The position numbers and the translations under genes are program-made. Source: Gemmatimonadaceae bacterium (GTDB taxonomy: Bacteria > Gemmatimonadota > Gemmatimonadetes > Gemmatimonadales > Gemmatimonadaceae). From it: DNA of 64,000 nt. This document shows positions 42,212 to 51,101 of the stretch, piece after piece. Within the stretch, counting starts at the first letter, position 1. The number at the start of each line of letters is the position of its first letter. Below the pieces are notes generated by a model. That model had not been told where the DNA came from and ran no database searches. It saw nothing but the letters and a program-made list of their open reading frames with translations. The stretch spans positions 1 through 64,000 of the forward strand of contig JADLCY010000004.1 in the NCBI GenBank assembly GCA_020846935.1, in the 5' to 3' direction.

Positions 42212-43710
42212 AGACTGTACCGTCCCTGCTCGCCGCAGTGCTGTTCGCCACCAGCGTGGGCGCTCAGCCCCGGACGCGGCCAAACATCGTGTTCATCTTC
42301 AGCGACGACCACGCCACCGCATCGATCGGCGCCTACGGGTCACGGTGGAACCAAACGCCCAACCTCGACCGCATCGCGCGCGAGGGCATGCTCTTCAAGA
42401 GTGCGTTCGTCACCAACGCCATCTGCGGCCCCAGTCGTGCGACGGTGCTCACCGGACAGTTCGGACATCTGAACGGCGTGCCGACCAACAACGACTCGCT
42501 GCATCCCACCACGCTCACGTTCCCGCGACTCCTGCGGGCGAGTGGGTACCAGACGGCCCTCGTCGGCAAGTGGCACCTCACGACACGGCCCGAAGGGTTC
42601 GATCACTACGAGATCCTTCGCGGCCAGGGCACCTACTACAACCCGGTGTTCTTCCGGTCCAGGGACACGACCCGGTTCGAGGGCTATACGACCGACGTCA
42701 TCACCGACCGCGCCCTGGCCTGGCTCGCGCAGCGCGATCAGCGCAAGCCGTTTCTCCTCATGCTGCAGCACAAGGCGCCGCACCGGCCGTGGGATCCCGG
42801 CCCGGCGCATCTCGACCAGGAACGCGATCGCTATTTCCCCGAGGCGTATTCACTCTTCGACGACTACGCCACACGCGCCCGACCCGCGCGCGAACAGGAG
42901 ATGACCATCGCGCGCCACCTCACGGATCGCGACCTCAAGTTCACGCCGCCCGCGGAACTCACGTCATCGCAGCTCGATCGCTGGAATCGCACCTACCTGC
43001 CGCTCAACCAGGTCTTCCGCGACTCGGCCCTCACCGATTCCGCCCTCGTGCGCTGGAAGTTCCAGCGCTACCTCGGCGACTACCTCCGCACCGTGCAGTC
43101 CGTCGACGACAACGTGGGCCGCGTGCTCGCCTGGCTCGATGAGAGCGGGCTCGCGAACAACACCATCGTCGTGTACTCCTCCGACCAGGGGTTCTTTCTT
43201 GGCGAGCACGGATGGTTCGACAAGCGCTTCATGTACGAGGAGTCGATGCGCACGCCGCTCATGATCCGGTGGCCCGGTGTCGTGCGTCCGGGTTCCGTGA
43301 ACGCGGATCTCGTGCAGAACCTCGACTACGCGGAAACGCTGCTCGAAGTCGCCGGGGTGCGCGTGCCAAAGGCGATGCAGGGGAGAAGCCTGGTGCCTCT
43401 GCTCCGGGGACGCCGTCCCGTCAACTGGCGTGACGCGCTGTACTACCAGTACTACGAGTATCCCGCCGAGCACATGGTGCGGCGCCACTATGGGGTGCGC
43501 ACCAATCGCTTCAAGCTCATTCACTACTACGAGATCGACGAATGGGAACTGTTCGACCTCGAGCGCGATCCGTTCGAGATGAAGAACGTCTACGCGGTGC
43601 CCGAGTACCGGCACACGATCTACGCGTTGAAGCGTAAGCTTGGTCAGTTGCGCTCGGAGTATCGCGTGCCGGCCGTGGACCACGTGCCGTACCCCGAGGC
43701 GCGCCGGTGA
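42208..43710 (+). CDS. exported sulfatase (arylsulfatase family)
   Basis: 500 residues with signal peptide (LLAAVLFATSVGA). Metal site NIVFIFSDDHATASIGAYG (Asp-Asp). The sulfatase signature is ICGPSRATVLTG (C-x-P-S-R, Cys ~73), where Cys becomes formylglycine. Also GKWHL, FLLMLQHKAPHRPW and VVYSSDQGFFLGEHGWFDKRFMYEESMRTPLMIRWPG. It hydrolyses sulfate esters on sugars or lipids. No formylglycine-generating enzyme is seen here. Ends overlapping the next gene by four bases. Confidence 0.92.
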   Translation: MKTVPSLLAAVLFATSVGAQPRTRPNIVFIFSDDHATASIGAYGSRWNQTPNLDRIAREGMLFKSAFVTNAICGPSRATVLTGQFGHLNGVPTNNDSLHPTTLTFPRLLRASGYQTALVGKWHLTTRPEGFDHYEILRGQGTYYNPVFFRSRDTTRFEGYTTDVITDRALAWLAQRDQRKPFLLMLQHKAPHRPWDPGPAHLDQERDRYFPEAYSLFDDYATRARPAREQEMTIARHLTDRDLKFTPPAELTSSQLDRWNRTYLPLNQVFRDSALTDSALVRWKFQRYLGDYLRTVQSVDDNVGRVLAWLDESGLANNTIVVYSSDQGFFLGEHGWFDKRFMYEESMRTPLMIRWPGVVRPGSVNADLVQNLDYAETLLEVAGVRVPKAMQGRSLVPLLRGRRPVNWRDALYYQYYEYPAEHMVRRHYGVRTNRFKLIHYYEIDEWELFDLERDPFEMKNVYAVPEYRHTIYALKRKLGQLRSEYRVPAVDHVPYPEARR

Positions 43711-44384
43711 TCGACCCGCGCAGCGACGCCAAAGTCATCGACTCGTGGCACGTGAACGCCGACGCATGGACGCAGGCCGTTCGCGAGGAGCAGATCGAGA
43801 GCCGGCGACTCGTGACCGATGCCGCGATCGTCGACGCGGTGCTGGCGCTCCGTCCAGCCACCGTGCTCGACCTCGGATGTGGCGAGGGTTGGTTGGTGCG
43901 TGCACTCCGTGCGCGCGGCGTCGCGGGCACGGGCGTCGACGCCGTCCCCGCTCTCGTCGAACAGGCGCGTCAGGCCGGTGGTGGCATCTTTGAAGTCGTC
44001 ACGTATGAGGCGATCGCCTCCGGACGGTGGTCGACGACAGCTGACGTGGTCGTCGCCAACTTCTCACTGATCGGGCACGAGGCGGTGACGCGACTCCTGC
44101 ATCGCGTACCCGCGCTGCTCCATTCGGGCGGCGCGCTCGTCATCCAGACCCTGCATCCCATGGTCGCGTGCGGCGACCTGCCCTATGCGGACGGCTGGCG
44201 CGACGGATCGTGGGCGGGATTCTCCAGCGTGTTCACCGATCCGGCGCCGTGGTACTTCCGGACGATCGGGAGCTGGCTCGCGCTGCTCGACGCATGCGGC
44301 CTTCCGTTCGTACGCCTGCGCGAGCCTTTGCATCCCGCGACGGCGAAGCCGGCTTCGCTCATCCTGACGGCGCTGGCTGGCTAG
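43707..44384 (+). CDS. SAM-dependent methyltransferase
   Basis: 225 residues, GTG start overlapping the sulfatase stop (GTGA). Class I motifs: VLDLGCGEGWLVRALRARG (I), GVDAVPALVEQARQAGG (II) and VVVANFSLIGHEAV (IV). It resembles small-molecule methyltransferases of the UbiE/Methyltransf_11 kind. Cytoplasmic, substrate unknown. Last gene of the tightly linked run from 36761. Confidence 0.88.
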   Translation: MIDPRSDAKVIDSWHVNADAWTQAVREEQIESRRLVTDAAIVDAVLALRPATVLDLGCGEGWLVRALRARGVAGTGVDAVPALVEQARQAGGGIFEVVTYEAIASGRWSTTADVVVANFSLIGHEAVTRLLHRVPALLHSGGALVIQTLHPMVACGDLPYADGWRDGSWAGFSSVFTDPAPWYFRTIGSWLALLDACGLPFVRLREPLHPATAKPASLILTALAG

Positions 44385-44466
44385 GGCCACCGGCGGTCGA
44401 TAACATTTGCGACGCTGTTCCACCGCGCCGGCGGCTTGCGCCGAGGCGCACATCGGAGACGTTCGG

Positions 44467-47400
44467 ATGACCTTCAGGCCTGTTCGATGGCGTGCCGCGG
44501 TGCTGGCCATCGCGGCAATCGTTCCCACACTTGGTGCTGCCCAGGGCGCCACCGGGTCGGTACGCGGACGCGTGACCGACGCCGCGAGCGGTCGCGGGAT
44601 TGCCGACGCGCAAGTCACCGTGGCCGGCACACGCGTCGGTGCGATGACCAATGCCAACGGCGAGTATGCGCTCGCGCAGGTTCCGGTCGGCGCGCGCAGC
44701 ATCTCGGCGCGACGCCTCGGCTTCAGTCCCGCTTCGCTCGACATCACGCTGGCGGCCGGCGGAACCGCAACAGCGGACTTTGCGCTCCACGTGAGCGCGG
44801 TCAACCTCTCGGAGGTCGTCGTCACCGGGTCCGGCACGCCCACCGAACGGCGCAAGCTCGGGACGAGCGTGGCGGCGGTCGACTCCACCATCATCGGTCG
44901 TGCGCAAGCGGTAACGGTGGACCAGGCACTGCAGGGCAAACTGCCCGGTGCGCAGATCACGCAGAATTCCGGCAGCCCGGGCGGCGGAGGCATTTCGGTG
45001 CGCCTGCGTGGCGTGAACTCGTTCATTTCCGGTTCCGATCCGCTCTACATCGTCGACGGCATCATCATCGACAACGGCTCAGCGCAGATGGCGGATCTCG
45101 GCGGTCGATCGAATCCGCAGAACCGCCTGGCCGACCTCAACCCTACCGACATCGAGCGAATCGAAGTGATCCGTGGCGCGGCTGCCGCGGCGCTTTACGG
45201 TTCGCGCGCCAACAACGGGGTGGTGCAGATCTTCACCAAGCGCGGCACGATCGGACGTCCGCGCTTCAACTTCACGTCGCGATACGGGTCGGCCGAGCTG
45301 CGTGAGCAGCAGCCTTTCAACCTGTACCCGTTCGACCAGGCCGGCCGCCCGATCGCGAGGTTCAACTACCAGGACGACATCTTCCATCGCGCCGCGCAGC
45401 ACGAGCTGAACCTGACCGTCGAGGGTGGCAACGATCAGACTCGCTACTTCGTGAGCGGCAATCGGTCCGACGAGGACGGCATCCTCCGGTCGACGTCCTC
45501 GCAGCGGACGGGTGCGCGGGTGAACCTGCAGCAGCAGCTCTCGTCGCGGCTCATCGGCAACGTGACCGCGAACTACGTCACGACAAAGAACCAGCTGCAG
45601 GCCTTTGGCGAGAACAACAGCTACGGCATCATGGGCTCGCTCTTCTTTGCCCCCACGCAAGTGGACTTCCGTCCTGTCAACGGCATCTACCCGCTCCCGC
45701 CGTCGCTCGGCACCAATCCGCTGCTCGCCATCGATCGCATCCGCAACCCGCAGGTGATCGAGCGGTTCATCGGGTCCACCAAGCTCACGTGGACGCCGGC
45801 CACGCGTCTGCTGTTCGACTACACCATCGGCATCGACAACATCGGCGCCGAGCAGCGCCAGTTCGTCCCGCGCGGCGCCGTACTCGGCACCGCTCCCGAC
45901 GCCACCGGGCGGTCGCAGTCGATCTTCCAGAACAACCGCGTGGTCAACCAGGACGGCGTGGGGACCTACACGTGGCCCACGCTCGCCGGACTCGAACTCC
46001 GCACCACCGCCGGATTCAACTACACCGCGCAGCAGATCCGGACCACGAATGCGATCGCCAACGGTCTCGGCCCGGTGGGAGAGCTCATCAGCGCGGGATC
46101 GGTCTTCAACGCCGCGCAGAGCGACGTGCAGCTGCGCACGCTGGGCTTCTACGGTCAGCAGGAAGTGTCCATCGGTGATCGGCTCTTCCTCAACGGTGCG
46201 GTGCGCTACGATGCGTCGAGCACGTTCGCCCCGGACGAGCGCTGGCAGGTCTTCCCGAAATTCTCGGCGTCGTACGTGGTGACGGACGCGCGACCCGGCA
46301 TGTTCAACAACCTGCGCGTGCGTGGAGCACTGGGGTGGGCGGGCAGCCAGCCCGGCATCGTGAACGCCTATTCGCAGTTCATCAGCTTTGCACCGGCCGC
46401 GTTCGCCGGGCGTCCCGGGTTTGCCAACGACATCACGTTCGGCAACCCGAGCCTGCGCAACGAGCGCGCGCGGGAATGGGAGGTTGGCGCCGAAGTGGGT
46501 GTGCTTGGCGGACGAGTGGGCGCCGAAGCGACGTACTACGATCGCCTCGTCGACGATCTGCTCTTCTTCCGGCCGCTCCCCACGAGCACTGGCTTTTCGC
46601 GGCAGTTCTTCCCTATCGGCTCGATGTCGAACAAGGGGTTCGAGCTGCTGCTCCGCACCAGCAACGTCGACATGCCGCGCCTTTCGTGGAACTCGACGTT
46701 CACGTTCACGAAGAACACCAACCGCGTCGAACGCCTGGCGATCCAGGACTTCCAGTCGGCGGGCGGCTACCCCAACCGCATCCGCACGGGTGAGCCGGCT
46801 GGCGTGTTCTATGGGTCGTATGCGGCGCGCAACTGCGTCACGGGCGCGCTGCTCCTCGACTCCCTGGGTCGGTATCGGCGCAGCAACCAGGCGGTCGACA
46901 TGGGGGCAACGCCTGCGCAACGCCGGGCCATTTCGGGTGGCACCTGCAACGATTCGCTGAACCGCGTCATCGGCGATCCCAACCCTGCCTGGATGGGTTC
47001 GTTGCTCAACGAGTTCACGATCGCGCGGAAGCTGCGGGTGCGCATGCTCCTCGATGGCGTGTTCGGCAACGACATCATGAACCTGTCGACGCGCGCGCAG
47101 AATGCCGGCATCGCCTCCAACTCAAAGGAGTTCGAGCGCGAGCTGCTGCCCTATGGCGATTCGCGCAAGCTGCCGCCGGGCTACAATGCGCGCACGCAGG
47201 GCATCTTCGAGTACTGGATCGAAGATGGCACGTTCGTGAAGCTGCGCGAACTGTCGGCGAGCTACACGCTCGACCTCCCGTCGGTGAAGCGCGTGTTCCG
47301 GGACGGCGTCGAGTTCACGCTGTCGGGCCGCAACCTGTGGGTGTGGACCGACTACAGCGGCTACGATCCCGAACTCAACCTCTTCGGCACCAACGCCGGC

Positions 47401-47502
47401 GGCATCGGCTCGGTGCAGACGACCGCAGCCGACCGGGGCTTCGACTTTGGTGGCTATCCCATCCCTCGCGTGTGGTCGATCTCCGCACGCGTCACCTACT
47501 GA
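44467..47502 (+). CDS. SusC/RagA-type TonB-linked outer-membrane protein
   Basis: 1011 residues. ATG at 44467 with GGAGA 8 bases upstream, signal peptide (AAVLAIAAIVPTLGAAQG). Residues ~27-110 are a CarboxypepD_reg-like domain (VRGRVTDAASGRGIADAQVTVAG). The plug domain (~115-260) includes the SusC motif ISVRLRGVNSFISGSDPLYIVDG and AAAALYGSRANNGVVQIFTKRG. The rest is a 22-strand barrel ending WSISARVTY, with the C-terminal aromatic residue. Imports oligosaccharides or peptides with SusD. The SusD gene follows by 7 bases. Confidence 0.93.
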   Translation: MTFRPVRWRAAVLAIAAIVPTLGAAQGATGSVRGRVTDAASGRGIADAQVTVAGTRVGAMTNANGEYALAQVPVGARSISARRLGFSPASLDITLAAGGTATADFALHVSAVNLSEVVVTGSGTPTERRKLGTSVAAVDSTIIGRAQAVTVDQALQGKLPGAQITQNSGSPGGGGISVRLRGVNSFISGSDPLYIVDGIIIDNGSAQMADLGGRSNPQNRLADLNPTDIERIEVIRGAAAAALYGSRANNGVVQIFTKRGTIGRPRFNFTSRYGSAELREQQPFNLYPFDQAGRPIARFNYQDDIFHRAAQHELNLTVEGGNDQTRYFVSGNRSDEDGILRSTSSQRTGARVNLQQQLSSRLIGNVTANYVTTKNQLQAFGENNSYGIMGSLFFAPTQVDFRPVNGIYPLPPSLGTNPLLAIDRIRNPQVIERFIGSTKLTWTPATRLLFDYTIGIDNIGAEQRQFVPRGAVLGTAPDATGRSQSIFQNNRVVNQDGVGTYTWPTLAGLELRTTAGFNYTAQQIRTTNAIANGLGPVGELISAGSVFNAAQSDVQLRTLGFYGQQEVSIGDRLFLNGAVRYDASSTFAPDERWQVFPKFSASYVVTDARPGMFNNLRVRGALGWAGSQPGIVNAYSQFISFAPAAFAGRPGFANDITFGNPSLRNERAREWEVGAEVGVLGGRVGAEATYYDRLVDDLLFFRPLPTSTGFSRQFFPIGSMSNKGFELLLRTSNVDMPRLSWNSTFTFTKNTNRVERLAIQDFQSAGGYPNRIRTGEPAGVFYGSYAARNCVTGALLLDSLGRYRRSNQAVDMGATPAQRRAISGGTCNDSLNRVIGDPNPAWMGSLLNEFTIARKLRVRMLLDGVFGNDIMNLSTRAQNAGIASNSKEFERELLPYGDSRKLPPGYNARTQGIFEYWIEDGTFVKLRELSASYTLDLPSVKRVFRDGVEFTLSGRNLWVWTDYSGYDPELNLFGTNAGGIGSVQTTAADRGFDFGGYPIPRVWSISARVTY

Positions 47503-47509
47503 CCGGCGG

Positions 47510-48880
47510 ATGACGACGATGACCAATCTCCGCCGCACGGGCGTGATGCTCACGGTTGCCCTCACGACCGGGTGCAACCTCGACCTCCAGAACCCCAACT
47601 CTCCGACGCAGGAACAGGTCACCACGAGCGTGGACGGCGTGATCGCCCTCGCGACCGGGCTGCAGGGGCGCTTTGCCAGCTCGTATTTCAACTACGCCTA
47701 CATGGCGGGACTCGTGACCGACGAGTTCGCGGCCACGAGCGCGTCGCTCATCTCCATCAGCGACGCCGAACAGGGCGCGGTGCCCTCAGGCACGGGCGTT
47801 GCCGAGAACGTGTTCAATTCGATCTATCGCACCGTGCGCACGGCCGACGATCTGCTGGCCGGCTCAGTCGCGCTTGCTTCACAGATCGACCCAGGCACGC
47901 GCAGCGGCCTGCGCGCGCTGGCGTTCACGCTCAAGGCCGAGGCCCTCGGTGAAGCGCTGCAGTCGTACCAGAAGATTCCGATCCGCACGTTTGGCGTGAC
48001 GGCGCCGACCTACGTCGCGCGGGCAGAGGCCCTGCCGTACGTGCGCGCCCTGCTCGACTCGGCGGCCCAGGAGATCACCGCCACGCCGCCCAGTGGCTTC
48101 TTCAACACGAACATTCTGACACCGGGCGTGAACCTGACGAACGTACTGAACCTGTTCCGTGCACGGTACGCGCGCATGGCGAACGACCATGCGACGGCCC
48201 TGGCGGCGGTCAACCAGGTCGCCCGGACGGGTCCGGCCGCGTTCTCCCTGCTCGCGTTCCCGGCGCCGGCGGTCAATCCCTACGCCAACGTCACGGGCGG
48301 CACCAACGGCATCGCACCACGGCGGCAATGGCGTCTGTCGATGTCGCCGCAGGATCAGCGCTTCGGCTACTTCGTAATTCCTTCCACGACGGCGACCGGT
48401 CGCGTCGGCGCCCTCATCGATCCGTGGAATCGTTATGCAAACGCGCAAGCGCCGCTGCCGGTCTACTTTCCCGACGAAGCGCTGTTGATCAAGGCCGAAG
48501 CCCTGGCGAATCAGTCGCAGCTTGCTGCCGCGCAGGCCGCGCTCGACTCGGTGCGTACCGACTGCACCGGTGGGCGCGGGCTCGATGATCCCAAGGCCTG
48601 CCTGACGCCGTTGGCGGGAAGCCTGACGCAGGCCGAGTTGCTGACCGAGATCTACGTGCAGCGCCGCTACGAGCTGCTGGGCACCGGGCTGCGGTGGGAG
48701 GACGCGCGCCGCCGCAGCGCGATTCGCGGGCCGACCGCGGCGCCCGGCGTTCCGTCCGACGGACAGCGCTGCTGGCTGCCGTACGCGCTGGGTGATCGCA
48801 ACGCCAATCCCAACGCCACGTTTGCCGCCTTTCCGGACCCCACCGAACCGTCGACCTTCCCGTCGGGGTGTGCCCTCTGA
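47510..48880 (+). CDS. SusD/RagB-like lipoprotein
   Basis: 456 residues, lipoprotein signal (VMLTVALTTGC). Helical TPR-rich SusD fold: QEQVTTSVDGVIALATGLQGRFASSY, FNSIYRTVRTADDLL, LRALAFTLKAEALGEALQSYQKIP, LPVYFPDEALLIKAEALANQS, EIYVQRRYELLGTGLRWEDARR. Surface ligand-binding partner of the upstream SusC; shorter than many family members, so a small or specialised ligand may be bound. A second ATG lies 9 bases downstream. Confidence 0.88.
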   Translation: MTTMTNLRRTGVMLTVALTTGCNLDLQNPNSPTQEQVTTSVDGVIALATGLQGRFASSYFNYAYMAGLVTDEFAATSASLISISDAEQGAVPSGTGVAENVFNSIYRTVRTADDLLAGSVALASQIDPGTRSGLRALAFTLKAEALGEALQSYQKIPIRTFGVTAPTYVARAEALPYVRALLDSAAQEITATPPSGFFNTNILTPGVNLTNVLNLFRARYARMANDHATALAAVNQVARTGPAAFSLLAFPAPAVNPYANVTGGTNGIAPRRQWRLSMSPQDQRFGYFVIPSTTATGRVGALIDPWNRYANAQAPLPVYFPDEALLIKAEALANQSQLAAAQAALDSVRTDCTGGRGLDDPKACLTPLAGSLTQAELLTEIYVQRRYELLGTGLRWEDARRRSAIRGPTAAPGVPSDGQRCWLPYALGDRNANPNATFAAFPDPTEPSTFPSGCAL

Positions 48881-49668
48881 TGCCGACCTCCCTCATGATG
48901 ACGCAACATCGAATGCGGTTGCTCGCCCTTGCCGCCGCCGTGACACTGTCGGGCGCCGCATGCGGCACGACCGACGCTGCCGCGCCGCTTGCCCCGTCGG
49001 GACCGCAGGGACGCGTGCGCCTGGTGAACCTGATCAACGACCCGGCTCGCCTGCCGGTGAACGCGATCCTCGAACGTGTCCCGTTTGGCGTCAACCTCGG
49101 GTACACGCAGACCACACCGTTCACGCTCGCCGCGCCCAACAACGCGCCGTACGCGGCCGTGCTGGCTGGCGCGCGCAGCATCGTGCTCAAGCGGACGGCG
49201 GACACCAGCGTGGTGGTGGGTACGCTCGCGTTCACCGTGAACGCGGACCAGGACAAGACCATCTACGCCGTGGGTGGTGTGGGTGGATCGGCTGTGACCG
49301 CGCTGGAGACCGTGGATGACAACCAGACCCCGGGTGCCGGGCAGGTGCGCGTGCGGTTCGTGAACCTGAGCCCAACGGCTGGCGCGGTGGATGTGTTCAT
49401 CACGGCGGCGGGGGCCGATCTCGCCGCAGCCACGCCCGCGTTTACCGGGGTGGCCAACCGGGCCGCGTCGACCTACGCGTCCGTAGCAGCTGGCACGTAC
49501 ATGGTTCGCACGGTGCCGACCGGTACGGCGGCGGCGGCCCGGAACGGTGCGGTCAACATCACGCTCGCCGCGGCGGCATATCCGGCGCTCGCGGCGCGCA
49601 CGTTCGTCGCGGCGGAGAACACCACGGGCGGAGCGCCGCTCCGTCTGTTCGGGTTGACGGATCGCTGA
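48880..49668 (+). CDS. DUF4397-domain lipoprotein
   Basis: 262 residues; lipobox after LAAAVTLSGAAC. Two DUF4397-like beta-sandwich repeats: GRVRLVNLINDPARLPVNAILE and GQVRVRFVNLSPTAGAVDVFITAAGADL, with SVAAGTYMVRTVPTGT, each with the R-V-x-x-N-L start. The start overlaps the SusD stop (TGATG). Likely surface lipoprotein working with the SusCD pair. A hairpin terminator follows at 49691. Confidence 0.82.
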   Translation: MPTSLMMTQHRMRLLALAAAVTLSGAACGTTDAAAPLAPSGPQGRVRLVNLINDPARLPVNAILERVPFGVNLGYTQTTPFTLAAPNNAPYAAVLAGARSIVLKRTADTSVVVGTLAFTVNADQDKTIYAVGGVGGSAVTALETVDDNQTPGAGQVRVRFVNLSPTAGAVDVFITAAGADLAAATPAFTGVANRAASTYASVAAGTYMVRTVPTGTAAAARNGAVNITLAAAAYPALAARTFVAAENTTGGAPLRLFGLTDR

Positions 49669-49690
49669 TCGGGAGTGGACCGTAACGTGC

Positions 49691-49715
49691 GAGGCCCGGG
49701 GATCTCCCGGGCCTC
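49691..49715. terminator. hairpin terminator between convergent genes
   Basis: GAGGCCCGGG / CCCGGGCCTC, perfect 10-bp stem with loop GATCT, 22 bases after the DUF4397 gene and before the convergent Uma2-family gene. Confidence 0.72.
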
Positions 49716-49798
49716 GCTGCGTTCGTAGCTCCTCCGGTGCTCCCGCGAGCCTGAGCCGAAGATCCAGTCTGATCGGCGCGCCGCGACCGGTGGCGAGC

Positions 49799-50374
49799 TC
49801 AGTCGAAGAGCGAATCGAGCCGACAGGTGAACCCCGGCAGCAGCGCCTCGCCGTCGAGCGCCTCGTCGCGCGCGAGTTCTGCCTGCGAGCCGTCCGCCCG
49901 ATACACGCGAGCACGCTGCCGGATCGGATCGATCACCCAGACCATCGCACATCCCGCTTTCAGCCAATCCGCCGCCTTCTCCAGCACCTCGCCGGGCCGG
50001 TCGTCTGGCGAGAGCACCTCAACCGCGAGATCCGGCGCGAGCTCCGGAAAACCACGAGTCGACGGTGCCAACAGGCGCTCCGTTCGAATGAATGCCGCAT
50101 CCGGCGCGCGAACGGTGTCGGGGTTGCGGAACAGCGTAAAACCCGTCTCCGCGGCGAACACGCGCCCAAGCTGCCGCCCACGGCAATGTTCGAAGAGCGC
50201 TGCGCCGATACGCATGGCCACATCGCCGTGCTGGTAGCCCGCCGGCTCGCGCACGATCAACCGGCCGCGCACCAGCTCCGTGCGCTTGTCCGGCAGGTTG
50301 AGCGCCAGCAGCTCCTCGGCAGTCATCAGCGCCGCAGCCGTCATGCGGTCAATATGCCGGATGGTCTCGGCCAT
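49799..50374 (-). CDS. Uma2/DUF820 family putative restriction-fold endonuclease
   Basis: 191 residues. Motifs: TAEELLALNLPDKRTELVRGRLIVREP, FAAETGFTLFRNPDTVRAPDAAFIRTERL, LAPDLAVEVLSPDDRPGEVLEKAADWLKAGCAMVWVIDPIRQRARVYRADG. The APDAAFI...AVEVLSPDD arrangement is the PD-(D/E)xK core of DUF820/Uma2 proteins. Start between two ATGs (50374 chosen; 50344 also possible). Such genes are often mobile and of unknown target. Confidence 0.82.
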   Translation of the reverse strand: MAETIRHIDRMTAAALMTAEELLALNLPDKRTELVRGRLIVREPAGYQHGDVAMRIGAALFEHCRGRQLGRVFAAETGFTLFRNPDTVRAPDAAFIRTERLLAPSTRGFPELAPDLAVEVLSPDDRPGEVLEKAADWLKAGCAMVWVIDPIRQRARVYRADGSQAELARDEALDGEALLPGFTCRLDSLFD

Positions 50375-50414
50375 GGCCAGCACGCTAGCGTTCAGCGTCA
50401 CGCCACCGTCACGC

Positions 50415-51023
50415 ATGAGCGCACCCACCATCGTCAACGTCGGTTTCCGCTCCACCAACTTCTGGGTCGTGAGCGTTGGCACCTCACGTCTTCTTGTCGA
50501 CCTCGGCTGGCCGGGAATGTTCACGTCGCTCCAGGCGAACCTCGACCGCATGGGCGTTCCCCTCAGGGAGATTCGCTACGGCCTCGCCACGCACTACCAC
50601 ATCGACCACGCCGGCGCGGCCCAGGATCTCAAGCAGCGCGGCATGCGGCTCATCGTGACGCCCGAACAACAGGCCCACATTCCGCTCATGAGGCAGTGGA
50701 TCAAGCCGGGTGAGCCCTACACCGAGATCACCACCCACGACAACACGCAGGTGCCGCTCGACCAGAGCCGCGCGTTCCTGCGCGACATCGGTATCGACGG
50801 CGAGATCGTGCACACACCCGGCCACTCCGACGATTCGGTAACGCTCGTGCTCGACACCGGCGCCGCGTTCACCGGCGACCTCACCATGGAAGCCATGGTG
50901 GGCGCCGAAGACCCGAGCGTCATCGCCCGCAGCTGGCAGGCATTGCGCGATCGCGGTGTCACCACGATCTACGGCGGACACGGGCCGATTCATCCGATCC
51001 CGCCACCGCTCGATCGCGGCTGA
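50415..51023 (+). CDS. MBL-fold metallo-hydrolase
   Basis: 202 residues. HYHIDHAGAA (~58-65) is the HxHxDH zinc motif. Later IDGEIVHTPGHSDDSVTLVLDTGAAFTGDL includes GHSDD (His) and the metal-bridging Asp of FTGDL, and YGGHGPIHP near the end gives the final His. Could be a glyoxalase II, lactamase or lactonase type; the substrate is not determined. Divergent from the Uma2 gene, only 40 bases between starts. Confidence 0.87.
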   Translation: MSAPTIVNVGFRSTNFWVVSVGTSRLLVDLGWPGMFTSLQANLDRMGVPLREIRYGLATHYHIDHAGAAQDLKQRGMRLIVTPEQQAHIPLMRQWIKPGEPYTEITTHDNTQVPLDQSRAFLRDIGIDGEIVHTPGHSDDSVTLVLDTGAAFTGDLTMEAMVGAEDPSVIARSWQALRDRGVTTIYGGHGPIHPIPPPLDRG

Positions 51024-51101
51024 CGTTGGCGCGTTTGCCCCAAGGGGATAACGTTCCCCGACGGCGCGGGCTCGAGCGCCTGCCATCCCAATCATGCACG
51101 C

